Source: CAVTPD01 sp963736575
Lineage (GTDB): Bacteria > Bacteroidota > Bacteroidia > Cytophagales > JAAEPT01
DNA: 64,000 nucleotides
Direction of reading: 5' to 3'
Assembly: GCA_963736575.1 (NCBI GenBank)
Contig: CAVTPD010000001.1
Location: 1,860,001-1,924,000, forward strand
Below the pieces are notes generated by a model. It worked only from the letters and a program-made list of their open reading frames with translations, had not been told where the DNA came from and made no database searches. Each line of letters opens with the position of its first letter. Position 1 is the first letter of the stretch. Both the position numbers and the translations under genes were made by a program. Positions 54,518-63,253 of the stretch are shown piece after piece.

Positions 54518-55239
54518 ATGTTTTTTAACGGTACAAAACCAAAATGATTACCCTTTTGCCATTCTTCGGGAACATTTCCGAAGGCCGGAATCCCAAATTC
54601 TCTTTTAAGCATGGAAGCCATATGCATTAAATTCCATGTCATAAAGGTGGTGTTTCTGTTTGTAAAATCATTTTCGGGTCCACCAGAATTTTTATCTAAA
54701 TAAGACGGCCCTGGGCCAACTTCTCCCAACCAAGAAGCATCTGCTTGCGGTGGAATAGTATAACCAATATGTTGCATAGAATATAAAATATTCATGGCGC
54801 AATGTTTGGCCCCGTCTTCATTACCTGTAATTAAACAACCGCCAACTTTGCCGTAATAAACATATTGACCATCGTGTTTGGTTTGTGCCGAATTGGCATA
54901 AAGTCGTTCTATTAATTGCGAACAAACCGAAGACTTGTCGCCCAACCAAATAGGCGTACAAATTACTAAAATATCTGCGGCTTGCACTTTTTCAAAAAGC
55001 TGAGGCCATTCATCGGTAGACCAACCCTGTTCTGTCATATCCGGATAAACGCCATGGGCTAAATCCCAATCTATGGGTCTAATCACCTCCACTTCTACCC
55101 TGTTTTTTTCCATAAGGTGCTTCGAAAGTTTTATAAGGCCGTCCGTATGGGATTGTTCAGGTGATTTCTTAAGGGTACAGTTTAAGAAAAGAGCTTTTAA
55201 GCCCGAAAAATCATATTTTATAGGTGTTGTAGTTGCCAT
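54514..55239 (-). CDS. NADPH-dependent FMN reductase/flavodoxin family protein
   Basis: 241 residues of the flavodoxin-like fold: LKALFLNCTLKKSPEQSHTDGLI forms the phosphate-binding start, ADILVICTPIWLGDKSSVCSQLIERL the FMN region, and GKVGGCLITGNEDGAKHC the second FMN loop. It likely reduces FMN, quinones or disulfides with NADPH. It sits 11 bases downstream of egtD and overlaps the OsmC fusion, tying it to the ergothioneine operon, where it could regenerate a reduced thiol. That last point is inference. Confidence 0.8.
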   Translation of the reverse strand: MATTTPIKYDFSGLKALFLNCTLKKSPEQSHTDGLIKLSKHLMEKNRVEVEVIRPIDWDLAHGVYPDMTEQGWSTDEWPQLFEKVQAADILVICTPIWLGDKSSVCSQLIERLYANSAQTKHDGQYVYYGKVGGCLITGNEDGAKHCAMNILYSMQHIGYTIPPQADASWLGEVGPGPSYLDKNSGGPENDFTNRNTTFMTWNLMHMASMLKREFGIPAFGNVPEEWQKGNHFGFVPLKNI

Positions 55240-55250
55240 AACTAATTATT

Positions 55251-56219
55251 TTAAGATGCTGGAACAGTAAAAAGAGCAATAGAATAATTCCAAACATTGT
55301 CTAGCAGATGTTCTTCGTGTTTGAAACCCGCTATAGTTAGCATTTTCTCAATTTCTTCCATTCCGTATTTTTTAGATATTTCCGTATGGATTAATTCATT
55401 TTTTTTAAACTGAAAAGTAGTCTCTAATGCTTCAAAATAAACTTCTTGATCTTTTAAACTCACCAAATAACTATAGGCTATTCCAGTAACAGGGTCGTAA
55501 TGTGGGTAATGGTCAAATGCAGAAACGTCAAAATTAGCGCCCATTTCTTTGTTTAGGCGTTTCAATAAATTAAGGTTAAAGGATTTTGTTATTCCTAAAC
55601 GGTCGTTGTATGCGTTTGCAATAGTTATAGGATTCTTTTTTAGATCTACTCCCAATGCTAAAATGTCATTTGGGTGTAATTTTTCTCTCATTTTAAGTAA
55701 AAAATCCAGTGCTTCTGCTTTGGATAGATTCCCAATGTTACTGCCTAAAAAAAGGACTACTTTAGGTCTTTCAGGATTATCTTCAAACGTATCTAAGGCT
55801 TTAAAATAATCGGTATTAATGGGGTTAATGTCTAAACTGGGGTATTGTCTTAATAATTTACCCGTTAATTCTTCTAAAGAATGTAACGAAATATCAATAG
55901 GATTATAGCTAAAATCACATTCGGCTTCCATGAGCTTATCTATTAAGACTTTGGTCTTAACGCCATCCCCAGAGCCTAATTCTATTAAATCAAACTCTTT
56001 GGCTTTTATGTGTTTTAAAATTTTTTGGCTCTGAAAAAGTAGTATTTCCATTTCGGAACGAGTAAGATAATACTCCTCTAATTCCATAATCTGCTGAAAA
56101 ATTTGATCTCCTTTTTCGTCATATAAAAACATAGAAGAAATATGCTTCTGTGGAGCGCTTAAACCTTGTTTAACTTCCTTCAATAATGAAGTACTTACGG
56201 CATCAATTGTTTCTTTCAT
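55251..56219 (-). CDS. egtD: L-histidine N-alpha-methyltransferase EgtD
   Basis: Makes hercynine, the first ergothioneine intermediate, by trimethylating histidine with SAM. 322 residues: substrate-loop EEYYLTRSE at about 48-57, SAM motif ELGSGDGVKT at 80-89, VVLFLGSNIGN, and a late IHTEISKKYGMEEI. Length and motif order match EgtD. It follows egtB by 11 bases in the same operon. The rest of the classical pathway (EgtA, EgtC, EgtE) is not seen nearby. Confidence 0.95.
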   Translation of the reverse strand: MKETIDAVSTSLLKEVKQGLSAPQKHISSMFLYDEKGDQIFQQIMELEEYYLTRSEMEILLFQSQKILKHIKAKEFDLIELGSGDGVKTKVLIDKLMEAECDFSYNPIDISLHSLEELTGKLLRQYPSLDINPINTDYFKALDTFEDNPERPKVVLFLGSNIGNLSKAEALDFLLKMREKLHPNDILALGVDLKKNPITIANAYNDRLGITKSFNLNLLKRLNKEMGANFDVSAFDHYPHYDPVTGIAYSYLVSLKDQEVYFEALETTFQFKKNELIHTEISKKYGMEEIEKMLTIAGFKHEEHLLDNVWNYSIALFTVPAS

Positions 56220-56230
56220 AGCTTAGTCCT

Positions 56231-57376
56231 TTATTTTACAAGTCTTATTCCAGAGAACATCCACCTTAATTCGGGATGAAAAAAATTACGGTATGTTTTT
56301 CTGGAATGATGTGGTGAAGTAGCTAAACTAGCCCCTCTTAAAACCTTCTGGTTAACCATAAATTTCCCATTGTATTCGCCTATGGTACCTTCCTCTTTTT
56401 TATACCCAGGATAAGGTAAATACGCACTGCTTGTCCATTCCCAAAGTTGCCCCCATTGAAAAAAATCAGAAGCTACTTCCCATTCAAACTCCGTTGGTAA
56501 TCGCATACCTTTCCATTCGGCAAAAGCTTGCGCTTCATAAAAGCTTATGTGATTTACGGGTAATTCTAAATTTATGGGCTGGTAACCGTTTAATTCATAC
56601 TGAAAAATGCCTTTATCATTTTTAAACCAATAGAGAGGCATTTCTAATTCATTTTCCTGTATATAAGCCCAACCTTCCGCTAACCAATATTCATGATTAG
56701 AATACCCACCGTCTTTAATAAACTCTAAATATTCTCTATTGGTAACTAAACACGTGGCTATTTCGAAGTTATGGATATAAGTAGAGTGCGATTTAAACTC
56801 ATTATCATATGCAAAACCATCTTCTTTAAAACCAATGGAATAAACCCCTTCTGTAATCTCTATAAAATCTTTTTTGTTTTCTTTGCAAAGCTTGAAGTCA
56901 GAATTTAAAGTCGGGAAAAAAGGCTGGTTGCCAAAGATGTATTTAATATCCATATGCAACAATTCTTGGTGCTGTTGCTCGTGGTTAATGCCCAACTCTA
57001 TTAAATATTTTATTTCAGGAGAAGGATTTTTATTCTGAAGTAAAAACCGTAACCAATGATTGACATGTTTTCTGTACTCGTATACTTGTGTAACAGTTGG
57101 CCGGGTTAAAATCCCCCTTTTTGTTCTTAGTAGCCGGTCGCCAGCGCCTTGGTAATAACTGTTGAATATGTAAAAAAATTGCTGATTAAAAATTGGATAG
57201 TCTTCTAAAAACTCTTTTAGTATAAATGCTTCAAAAAACCAGGTAGTATGCCCTAAATGCCATTTAGGCGGGGACACAAAATCTACAGGTTGAATGGAGT
57301 AATCTTCAATTTCAAGATTAGAACATATTTCCTCCGAAAGATTTCTACAAGCTATAAAACGTAATAAAAGATCCAT
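56231..57376 (-). CDS. egtB: Ergothioneine synthase EgtB (sulfoxide synthase)
   Basis: Non-heme iron enzyme that joins hercynine to a thiol. 381 residues: N-terminal DinB-like domain with iron-ligand candidates His43 (WHLGHTTWFFE), His132 and His136 in NHEQQHQE, and C-terminal FGE-sulfatase-type domain (LPTEFEWEVASDFF, QLWEWTSSAYLPYPGY, VLRGASLATSPHHSRKTYRNFF). The length is below the 430 or so of mycobacterial EgtB, consistent with the short type. The thiol donor cannot be decided from sequence. First gene of the four-gene operon, downstream of a hairpin. Confidence 0.93.
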   Translation of the reverse strand: MDLLLRFIACRNLSEEICSNLEIEDYSIQPVDFVSPPKWHLGHTTWFFEAFILKEFLEDYPIFNQQFFYIFNSYYQGAGDRLLRTKRGILTRPTVTQVYEYRKHVNHWLRFLLQNKNPSPEIKYLIELGINHEQQHQELLHMDIKYIFGNQPFFPTLNSDFKLCKENKKDFIEITEGVYSIGFKEDGFAYDNEFKSHSTYIHNFEIATCLVTNREYLEFIKDGGYSNHEYWLAEGWAYIQENELEMPLYWFKNDKGIFQYELNGYQPINLELPVNHISFYEAQAFAEWKGMRLPTEFEWEVASDFFQWGQLWEWTSSAYLPYPGYKKEEGTIGEYNGKFMVNQKVLRGASLATSPHHSRKTYRNFFHPELRWMFSGIRLVK

Positions 57377-57395
57377 TTAAGGTGATAGATTCTTA

Positions 57396-57429
57396 AAAGA
57401 TGAATGATCTCAATTAAACATTCATCTTT
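57396..57429 (-). terminator. Hairpin between TonB receptor and egtB
   Basis: Perfect 11-base arms 57396-57406 and 57419-57429 with a 12-base loop and a T run after the stem on the minus strand. It may end the TonB-receptor transcript or act as an attenuator before egtB. Confidence 0.6.
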
Positions 57430-57458
57430 GTAAATCGTTCCCTTTTGCTTGTTTTGCT

Positions 57459-59372
57459 CTAAAATTCTATTTCTAAAGAAACTACTAACTGACGCTGATT
57501 ACCGGGCAAAGAGGCACCTAAATCTTTGTAAGGAGTGTGGTAGAATTGTTTTTGGTCAAGAATATTAACTACTCCTAAACCATAAGTAATCCTCATATCT
57601 TTTTTAAGCTGAGAGTAACTTAAGTTACAATTTAAAATGTTTACTGGTGCAAAGTCCTTAACACCTTTATCGTCTTTTACCGCTTTAATATTGCCTATAT
57701 ATTGAAAAGAAGGCGTAATGTAAAATTCAGGAAAAAGCATATAACTTATTCTATAATACATTGTGGTTAAAGGCATGCCCAAATTGTAACCATCACCGGC
57801 ATTATAATCTTCTACCTTATTAAAATTCTCGAGTACTTGGCTAAAGTTAAATAAGAAACTAAGTCTTTTGTTGTATACATATTTCAATTCACCTTCTAGA
57901 CCGGCTGTTCCTGTTTGAGCACCATTTATGCCTGTAGGAATCATGTTAATCACGCTAGTATAGGAGATGGTATTTCTGCTTAGAATATTGTAATAAGAAA
58001 GTGAGGTTTTAAAGTGTGGTTTATCTATACCCAATTGAACTTCATAAGTAGTAGTAGTTTCTGGTTGAATATTAGTCACAAAAATTAATTCCCCAATTGC
58101 TGGTGGTCTATAAGCATAATTAAACATGGCTTTTGAATAAAAAGCACCCACATTATACCTCATGCTCAAGCGTGGTGAATACGCAGATTGGTATACCGTG
58201 TTATAACTGTACCTAAAACCTGCTGTAGTTAAAAAGTTTTTATATTTATACTCTACACTTAGAAAAGGAGAAATGGTGTAATATTCCCCCTGCCTTCTGT
58301 CTACAAAAAAGAAATTTTCATAGTATCCATAATTATAAACGCCTTCTAAACCTGCTACCCATTTTAAATGATCATTAATAGTTTCGGAATATACGGTTTG
58401 TGCTTTAAATGTTTTATTAAAATGGGTAGCTACTGGATTTTGATTAATGTAAAAGTTATATGGATGATTCCATGTTGCATCTAGTTTAGCTAAAACTTTT
58501 TTATTGTTTGATATTTTATGATCGTAGCTTAAAACCACTTTTTCCATATCAAAATCTATAGCGCTATTGTATCCGCCTTCTATAGGAAAATGGAAGTCTG
58601 TTTTATAACCATCAAACATGTATTTTAATGAAAAGTCTTTATAACCCACCCCAATTGACATCAATAAGGGTCTTTCATTGTACCTAGAATAAAAATAATT
58701 GGTATCAATCTGTTTTGAATAAACAGTATCCTTTCTTATTTCTACGTTTCCGCTATACATAGATGCAGAAACGGAAAAATTTCCTATCTGTTCATTAACG
58801 TAGGCCCCTCCTTTGTACGATAATTGATATTCATCAATTCCTGCTTTAAAACTAACTCCGTTAACCTCTTTCTTTGTAACAATATTAATTACACCGTATT
58901 CCGCCCAGCCGCCATACAACGCACTTCCTGCACCATGAATAATTTCAATTCGTTCAATCTGATTAATATTTATCCGATCCCCTATGTGTGCTAAGCCAAA
59001 AGAAGACTCGTTTAAAGTATTTCCATCTAAAAGCACCAATATTTTACCAAAATTAGAAGAGTTACCACGTATATTAACACCATAATAAGGTATCCCTCCC
59101 ACCGAAATACTTAATCCAGGAACGGTCTGTAAAACATCCATTAAGTTTCGGGCTCCCATTAAGGTAATCTCCTCAGATGTTATAACTGTATTAATAGAAG
59201 GAGAGTTTTTCTTTTCATATTCAAACTTAGAATCTACCGTAATTTTAACATCTAGAATTTCTTCTAAAGACATTTTATAAAAATTCTCTTCTGTGGTAGA
59301 ACTATCTATTTTTTGAGCAGAAACACTGTAAAAAGCAACAATGAAGAATAATAAGAAGAGTAAAGCCTTCAC
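57459..59372 (-). CDS. TonB-dependent outer-membrane receptor
   Basis: 637 residues. Signal peptide (LLFLLFFIVAFYSVSA), then a plug domain with INTVITSEEITLMGARNLMDVLQTVPG and VLLDGNTLNESSFG, and a C-terminal 22-strand barrel with alternating aromatic motifs and the final QLVVSLEIEF. No carboxypeptidase-regulatory N-terminal domain and no SusD partner, so it is not a Sus-type glycan importer; iron chelates, cobalamin or another small ligand are more likely. It ends 82 bases upstream of egtB, separated by a hairpin. Confidence 0.92.
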   Translation of the reverse strand: MKALLFLLFFIVAFYSVSAQKIDSSTTEENFYKMSLEEILDVKITVDSKFEYEKKNSPSINTVITSEEITLMGARNLMDVLQTVPGLSISVGGIPYYGVNIRGNSSNFGKILVLLDGNTLNESSFGLAHIGDRININQIERIEIIHGAGSALYGGWAEYGVINIVTKKEVNGVSFKAGIDEYQLSYKGGAYVNEQIGNFSVSASMYSGNVEIRKDTVYSKQIDTNYFYSRYNERPLLMSIGVGYKDFSLKYMFDGYKTDFHFPIEGGYNSAIDFDMEKVVLSYDHKISNNKKVLAKLDATWNHPYNFYINQNPVATHFNKTFKAQTVYSETINDHLKWVAGLEGVYNYGYYENFFFVDRRQGEYYTISPFLSVEYKYKNFLTTAGFRYSYNTVYQSAYSPRLSMRYNVGAFYSKAMFNYAYRPPAIGELIFVTNIQPETTTTYEVQLGIDKPHFKTSLSYYNILSRNTISYTSVINMIPTGINGAQTGTAGLEGELKYVYNKRLSFLFNFSQVLENFNKVEDYNAGDGYNLGMPLTTMYYRISYMLFPEFYITPSFQYIGNIKAVKDDKGVKDFAPVNILNCNLSYSQLKKDMRITYGLGVVNILDQKQFYHTPYKDLGASLPGNQRQLVVSLEIEF

Positions 59373-59446
59373 TTAAGATTTTTAGGTTAACCAAATATTA
59401 TGCAAAGTAATTAAACTTATGGAGTTACCCCTGTAATGAAAACATT

Positions 59447-59471
59447 ATATGCTTATCCGTAAAGTTACCAG
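59447..59471 (+). repeat. Solo copy of the IS1595 terminal repeat
   Basis: TATGCTTATCCGTAAAGTTA-type sequence that matches the right end of the IS at 34107-34129 (reverse complement) with only a few differences. No transposase follows. The surrounding gap 59373-59743 otherwise holds only the cspA terminator. It may mark a non-autonomous or lost copy. Confidence 0.55.
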
Positions 59472-59689
59472 TACTGTATTCCGAAGGCTAAGTGTTACAA
59501 TTCATTCCCATGACGAAACATCTATTGTATTAATACGGTAATATGTTTTTGAGAGAAAGCCAGATACAGCTTATGGTTTCTAAGTAAACTTTGTAGATAA
59601 ATAGAGTATGAACATACAATGTTAAAGCTATTAACTATAACAATAGAAGTAAAGCACATATTTAAACTTCAAAAATTTGAGCAAAAAAT

Positions 59690-59713
59690 AAGGCCTTACT
59701 TTCGTAAGGCCTT
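59690..59713 (-). terminator. Intrinsic terminator after cspA
   Basis: Perfect 10-base arms 59690-59699 and 59704-59713 (AAGGCCTTAC / GTAAGGCCTT) with a 4-base loop, followed on the minus strand by a T run. Confidence 0.85.
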
Positions 59714-59743
59714 GGAAGTAACTATATGTTTATTAGAAAAAGC

Positions 59744-59938
59744 CTATCTAACAACTTTAACATTAACTGCATTTAAGCCTTTTCTTCCTTGTTCCACTTC
59801 GTATTCTACGCGATCATCTTCTTTGATCTCGTCAATTAACCCATTAGCGTGAACGAACATGTCTTCGCCATTGTCGTCTTGTTTAATAAAACCAAATCCT
59901 TTTTCGTCGTTAAAGAATTTAACTGTTCCTGTTTTCAT
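59744..59938 (-). CDS. cspA: Cold-shock protein (CspA family)
   Basis: 64 residues, a single cold-shock OB domain: KFFNDEKGFGFIKQDDNGEDMFVHAN carries RNP1 (KGFGFI) and RNP2 (DMFVHA). RNA chaperone that melts secondary structures. It lies 30 bases after the 77-residue gene and probably shares its transcript, ending at the terminator at 59690. Confidence 0.95.
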   Translation of the reverse strand: MKTGTVKFFNDEKGFGFIKQDDNGEDMFVHANGLIDEIKEDDRVEYEVEQGRKGLNAVNVKVVR

Positions 59939-59968
59939 TACTGTATGTTTATAAAATTGAATTGTATA

Positions 59969-60202
59969 CTACTTAAATTTTTCGCTTTTGGTTTCATCTA
60001 CCTTAACCTTATCTTCGGTTCTTAATTCAGTAGGTTCTTCCGTTATATTACCAAACTCATCTACATATGCCAACATGTTTTCTAAATCACCTCCAGAAGA
60101 ATTTTCCTGACGATCTTGTTTCCGAGATTCTTTCTCACGTTTTTTCTTTCTCTTCCTCTCTTCTTTCTGTTTTTTAATAAAACTATTATTGGATCTTGCC
60201 AT
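59969..60202 (-). CDS. 77-residue basic protein upstream of cspA
   Basis: Highly charged and helical (KKQKEERKRKKKREKESRKQDRQ), then a conserved-looking LENMLAYVDEFGNITEEP. I recall that other Bacteroidota carry this segment as the N-terminal part of a longer protein that ends in a cold-shock domain. Here the two parts are separate genes 30 bases apart. A hairpin (60224-60230/60236-60242) lies in its leader. Function is unknown, presumably RNA-related. Confidence 0.7.
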   Translation of the reverse strand: MARSNNSFIKKQKEERKRKKKREKESRKQDRQENSSGGDLENMLAYVDEFGNITEEPTELRTEDKVKVDETKSEKFK

Positions 60203-60503
60203 ATATAAATTTTTTGGTTTGCGACAGGATTATTCATCCTGTTATTTCAATAAATGCCCGATATCTGATCGTTTACCAGACACCTACGATAACAAAGTAA
60301 AAGGTTTAAAATTAAAGAAAACTCTAAAAGTATATCCTTATTTCACCCCTGTAACCTTGAGGAAGTACGAAGTTCCAATAAATAAATTCAAATACCTAAT
60401 ACATATAACATTATTTTGAATAATAATCCAATATCTACCTTGAATTTTACACAACGCAGATAGGTTGCGGTCTGCCTTCTTTAATTGTACTTAAATAAAA
60501 AGT

Positions 60504-60668
60504 ATGACAATTATGAAAAAGGTACAGTTATTGCCACTATTTGAGGCAATTGGCATAAAAGAAGATTTGCTGGTGCTGAAAGAACGGATTTTCAGTGCTT
60601 CCGGAACTGAAGCAGTCCGACAAGCAGAAAAAGAATATGTTAAATTATTAATGTGTATTAAAGCTTGA
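60504..60668 (+). CDS. 54-residue hypothetical protein
   Basis: ATG 60504 (or ATG 60513), stop TGA 60666-60668. Helical: KKVQLLPLFEAIGIKEDLLVLKERIF then GTEAVRQAEKEYVKLL. It lies 4 bases before the 103-residue gene, so both are one operon ended by a terminator. No family is recognised; the size suggests a regulatory or antitoxin-like partner, but this is a guess. Confidence 0.55.
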   Translation: MTIMKKVQLLPLFEAIGIKEDLLVLKERIFSASGTEAVRQAEKEYVKLLMCIKA

Positions 60669-60672
60669 TGGT

Positions 60673-60984
60673 ATGGAAACAAGAGGAAAATTTAAATTGA
60701 GTGTTCAAGGGGCTGACTTAAGAAAAGATCACTGGGTTTTACAAAACAGCGCCGAAAACAGTATTTATTATACGGTTGGGTCGGTATTAGAACCATTTGA
60801 AAAATTTAAACCATCTTTTGAATTGTTGTCTTTTCTTTTAAACGATGATGATTGTTTCGAAATTGATTATCAAGCTAAAAACGGGGATCGTTTAGAGCTT
60901 TATATCAATGGTATTAGTTACTGCTTTTCTTACGGAATTAATAAATGGGAAACATTAAATAATTGCAGACAAGAAGCTGCTTGA
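60673..60984 (+). CDS. 103-residue hypothetical protein
   Basis: Soluble, mixed alpha-beta (KFKLSVQGADLRKDHWVLQN, YYTVGSVLEPFEKFKPSFELLSFLLND, LELYINGISYCFSYGINKW). No membrane segment or known motif. Its ATG is 4 bases after the 54-residue gene's stop. The pair is followed by a clear terminator at 61012-61044. Composition is normal for the genome. Confidence 0.62.
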   Translation: METRGKFKLSVQGADLRKDHWVLQNSAENSIYYTVGSVLEPFEKFKPSFELLSFLLNDDDCFEIDYQAKNGDRLELYINGISYCFSYGINKWETLNNCRQEAA

Positions 60985-61011
60985 AGATAAATTGAATGAA
61001 AAGCATGTCTT

Positions 61012-61044
61012 AAGCCGTTATTCTGTTCAAAAGAATAACGGCTT
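61012..61044 (+). terminator. Intrinsic terminator of the 60.5-61 kb operon
   Basis: Perfect 13-base arms 61012-61024 (AAGCCGTTATTCT) and 61032-61044 (AGAATAACGGCTT), 7-base loop and a T run. Confidence 0.9.
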
Positions 61045-61063
61045 TTTATATGAAAATAACGAA

Positions 61064-61582
61064 CTAAAGATTATTGTAATACTTTATGGTTTCATTTAGT
61101 TTTTTAAAATCCAGCTTGCCGCCTACCTCGCTGAGATGAGCTGCAATGGCTAAAGCTTTCCGTAAACGGCTGTCGGTGTTTTTAACCTTATTAACTATAT
61201 AAATTAAGTTACGCTGCTTCCCGGGGCTTAATTCTTTAAAAAAATCAAATGCTTCTGGTTCCTGATTAAAAACTTCCTGTAATTCATCGGGCATTTCCAT
61301 ACCATATTCAGAAACGTCTTTTTCAATCTGAACATGTATAACGTTACCATTTTTTAGATTCATTTGGGTTCTTATATTCTTACTGAATATAATGTACCAA
61401 TACGCATCACTTGGCATTAATGCGCAATGCATTTTATATTCTTCATTAATAACACAAATCACCCTCCTGTCCCCTTCCGAAATCAAACTATTTACAATTT
61501 CTTCTGGTACTGCAATATGTGATTTCCATAAAGAAGCTAACTGGTTATCAAATTCTCGTATTTCGGCTGAGAAAGTTTTCAT
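61064..61582 (-). CDS. YdeI/OmpD-associated family protein with DUF1905 domain
   Basis: 172 residues. The first 90 residues form a DUF1905-type beta-barrel (WKSHIAVPEEIVNSLISEGDRRVICVINEEY, then MHCALMPSDAYWYIIFSKNIRTQM). The second half is the YdeI-type helical tail (MPDELQEVFNQEPEAFDFFKELSPGKQRNLIYIVNKVK). Function is not established; the combination is common in Bacteroidota. Confidence 0.85.
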   Translation of the reverse strand: MKTFSAEIREFDNQLASLWKSHIAVPEEIVNSLISEGDRRVICVINEEYKMHCALMPSDAYWYIIFSKNIRTQMNLKNGNVIHVQIEKDVSEYGMEMPDELQEVFNQEPEAFDFFKELSPGKQRNLIYIVNKVKNTDSRLRKALAIAAHLSEVGGKLDFKKLNETIKYYNNL

Positions 61583-61731
61583 ACTTTAAATTAATCACAA
61601 ACAACTTGAATAGTCTAAACTTACTCTGTGAAAAAAACCACGTCAACTTAAGGCTAACCATACTGTTCAACTTAAATTTTTATGCGTTAATGTAAATCTT
61701 CATTATTCTAAAAATCCCTAACCTTTTTTAT

Positions 61732-62262
61732 CTAAACCCATCGCCTAAGTAGTAATTCGTGATAAAACCTTTGCGCAGGATAATCGTATCCTTTTCCGCC
61801 ATAACTAGTAAGGTCTCTTGCTGCCAACGCATTAAAATAAGTCTCGTCATCTGGTGGTACAATTTCAGTAGTAGCGGTAGAAATTATGTACTCATATTCT
61901 CGCTTCATGCGTGACAAATGTGCCGAAGCCGATTTATTCGTTTGCTCAAAAGGCACTAAAACATCACATTGCATCAAATATGGAGCAGGATCTATATCAA
62001 TTGACCGTAATGTTGCCGCTATTTTTTCTCGAAAAGCCTGCATCAAATCCGGATGGGTAGTACGTGAATAACGAAAGATGAAAAACGTAAACTTTGTAAG
62101 TGGGTTGGTGACAACTATATAACGGGCTCTTTTGATAAAAAACACATCACAATACCACAGCGTTAACGGATCTACCTGTTCAACCGCCCAGGGCATATCC
62201 ATATATTCACGATCACCGATGTAACGTTTTACTTTTTTGGATTGATAAAGATGAATAGGCAT
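61732..62262 (-). CDS. DUF6933-like hypothetical protein
   Basis: 176 residues. WYCDVFFIKRARYIVVTNPLTKFTFFIFRYSRTTHPDLMQAFRE resembles the Trp/Phe-rich core of DUF6933 from memory. A conserved-looking end is SYGGKGYDYPAQRFYHELL. A degenerate copy of this C-terminus lies at 63254-63345. Relatives often sit near toxin-antitoxin or plasmid genes, but nothing here confirms that. The start is the ATG at 62262. Confidence 0.6.
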   Translation of the reverse strand: MPIHLYQSKKVKRYIGDREYMDMPWAVEQVDPLTLWYCDVFFIKRARYIVVTNPLTKFTFFIFRYSRTTHPDLMQAFREKIAATLRSIDIDPAPYLMQCDVLVPFEQTNKSASAHLSRMKREYEYIISTATTEIVPPDDETYFNALAARDLTSYGGKGYDYPAQRFYHELLLRRWV

Positions 62263-62571
62263 AGAAAAAATGTGCTTATTATAAATTCAAAATTTAGACA
62301 TTTCAGCATTAAGTAGATTACAAAATAGGAAGTTGTTCTTAAAAAATATCAACCGTCACCAAAAAGTTAAATTACCTACACGTCTTAAGGTTTACCACTA
62401 ATTTTAAAGCGGCGGCTTTTGGCCTCTTTTTTATTTTATTTAGGGAATGCCTTTTTAAACAAATGAACTACAAGTTTCTGGAAATAGAAACGCTCAAAAC
62501 GGAGTTGGAGAAGGTTTGGAAAACAACGCCTAAAAGGTAGTTACGGAATCTATATAGTTGTAATGAAAAAA

Positions 62572-62593
62572 ACTGGCCTTTAAAGACCAGCTT
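62572..62593 (-). terminator. Intrinsic terminator of the DUF2383-type gene
   Basis: Near-palindrome CTGGCC-TTTAAA-GACCAG (one G-U pair) followed on the minus strand by seven T residues, just past the stop codon at 62604. The stretch 62263-62571 before it holds no supported gene; a 25-codon frame at 62463-62540 is too short to judge. Confidence 0.8.
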
Positions 62594-62603
62594 TTTTTAG
62601 ATT

Positions 62604-63047
62604 TTATGCGTTAGCAAATGCTTCTTTAAATTCTTCTAATTGCTCCAAACAGCCGAAAATAAACTGGCGTTGTTTTTCCAATCTATCTTTAATGTAAGCC
62701 GGTAATTCCGCAGATAGTGCCTCATCGTATACTTTTAGAGCACCCTCTTCCCCTTCTTTGGCTTCTTTAATTACAGCTTTAGTTTCGTGACTGGCAAATG
62801 TTGAACGTACATCAATCCATACACGGTGGAAGAATCCTTTTGCATTACCTTCTTCCTCTAACTCAAAACCTAAATCACGAACATCATTTTTTAACTCTTC
62901 TTCAAACAATTTTCTTTGTTGTGCTAAGCGGTTAAAAATGGTTTTTAATTCTGCATTTTCTACATCTTCTGCAGCTTTTTTATAGCCTTTGGCTCCGTCT
63001 TCGCAAATGTTTATCACATTTTGCAATACTCTTTTTTGCTCTTTCAT
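62604..63047 (-). CDS. PA2169-type four-helix-bundle protein (DUF2383)
   Basis: 147 residues forming a ferritin-like four-helix bundle: LQNVINICEDGAKGYKKAAEDV, LKTIFNRLAQQRKLFEEELK and DEALSAELPAYIKDRLEKQRQF. Helix pattern and length match the PA2169 family, which is often stress-induced and of unknown function. It ends at a terminator and lies upstream of nothing else on the strand. Confidence 0.85.
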   Translation of the reverse strand: MKEQKRVLQNVINICEDGAKGYKKAAEDVENAELKTIFNRLAQQRKLFEEELKNDVRDLGFELEEEGNAKGFFHRVWIDVRSTFASHETKAVIKEAKEGEEGALKVYDEALSAELPAYIKDRLEKQRQFIFGCLEQLEEFKEAFANA

Positions 63048-63253
63048 ATCTATTCTATTTTGAAGGTTAATAATTGATTTAGAAGGCCGTAAAGATTTAT
63101 CATTTGCCTTTAAACTTCATTATATGAGATAAGAAAAAGTATACCACTTTTAAACCTCCATTTCTGAAGAAATAACCAACGTATATTAAAAATAGATGGT
63201 GGAAATAATTGCCTCTATTGTGGAAATATGGGGACAGAAATATGAGTAATCAA

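Noticed and set aside
60189..60419. 76-residue plus-strand frame in the leader region before the small operon
   Set aside because: Starts inside the neighbouring gene, low-complexity sequence, no recognisable features; intergenic DNA is more likely.
62463..62540. 25-residue frame (MNYKFLEIETLKTELE) in the gap before the DUF2383 gene
   Set aside because: Too short to judge; possibly a relic of a longer gene but no supporting neighbour or family signal.
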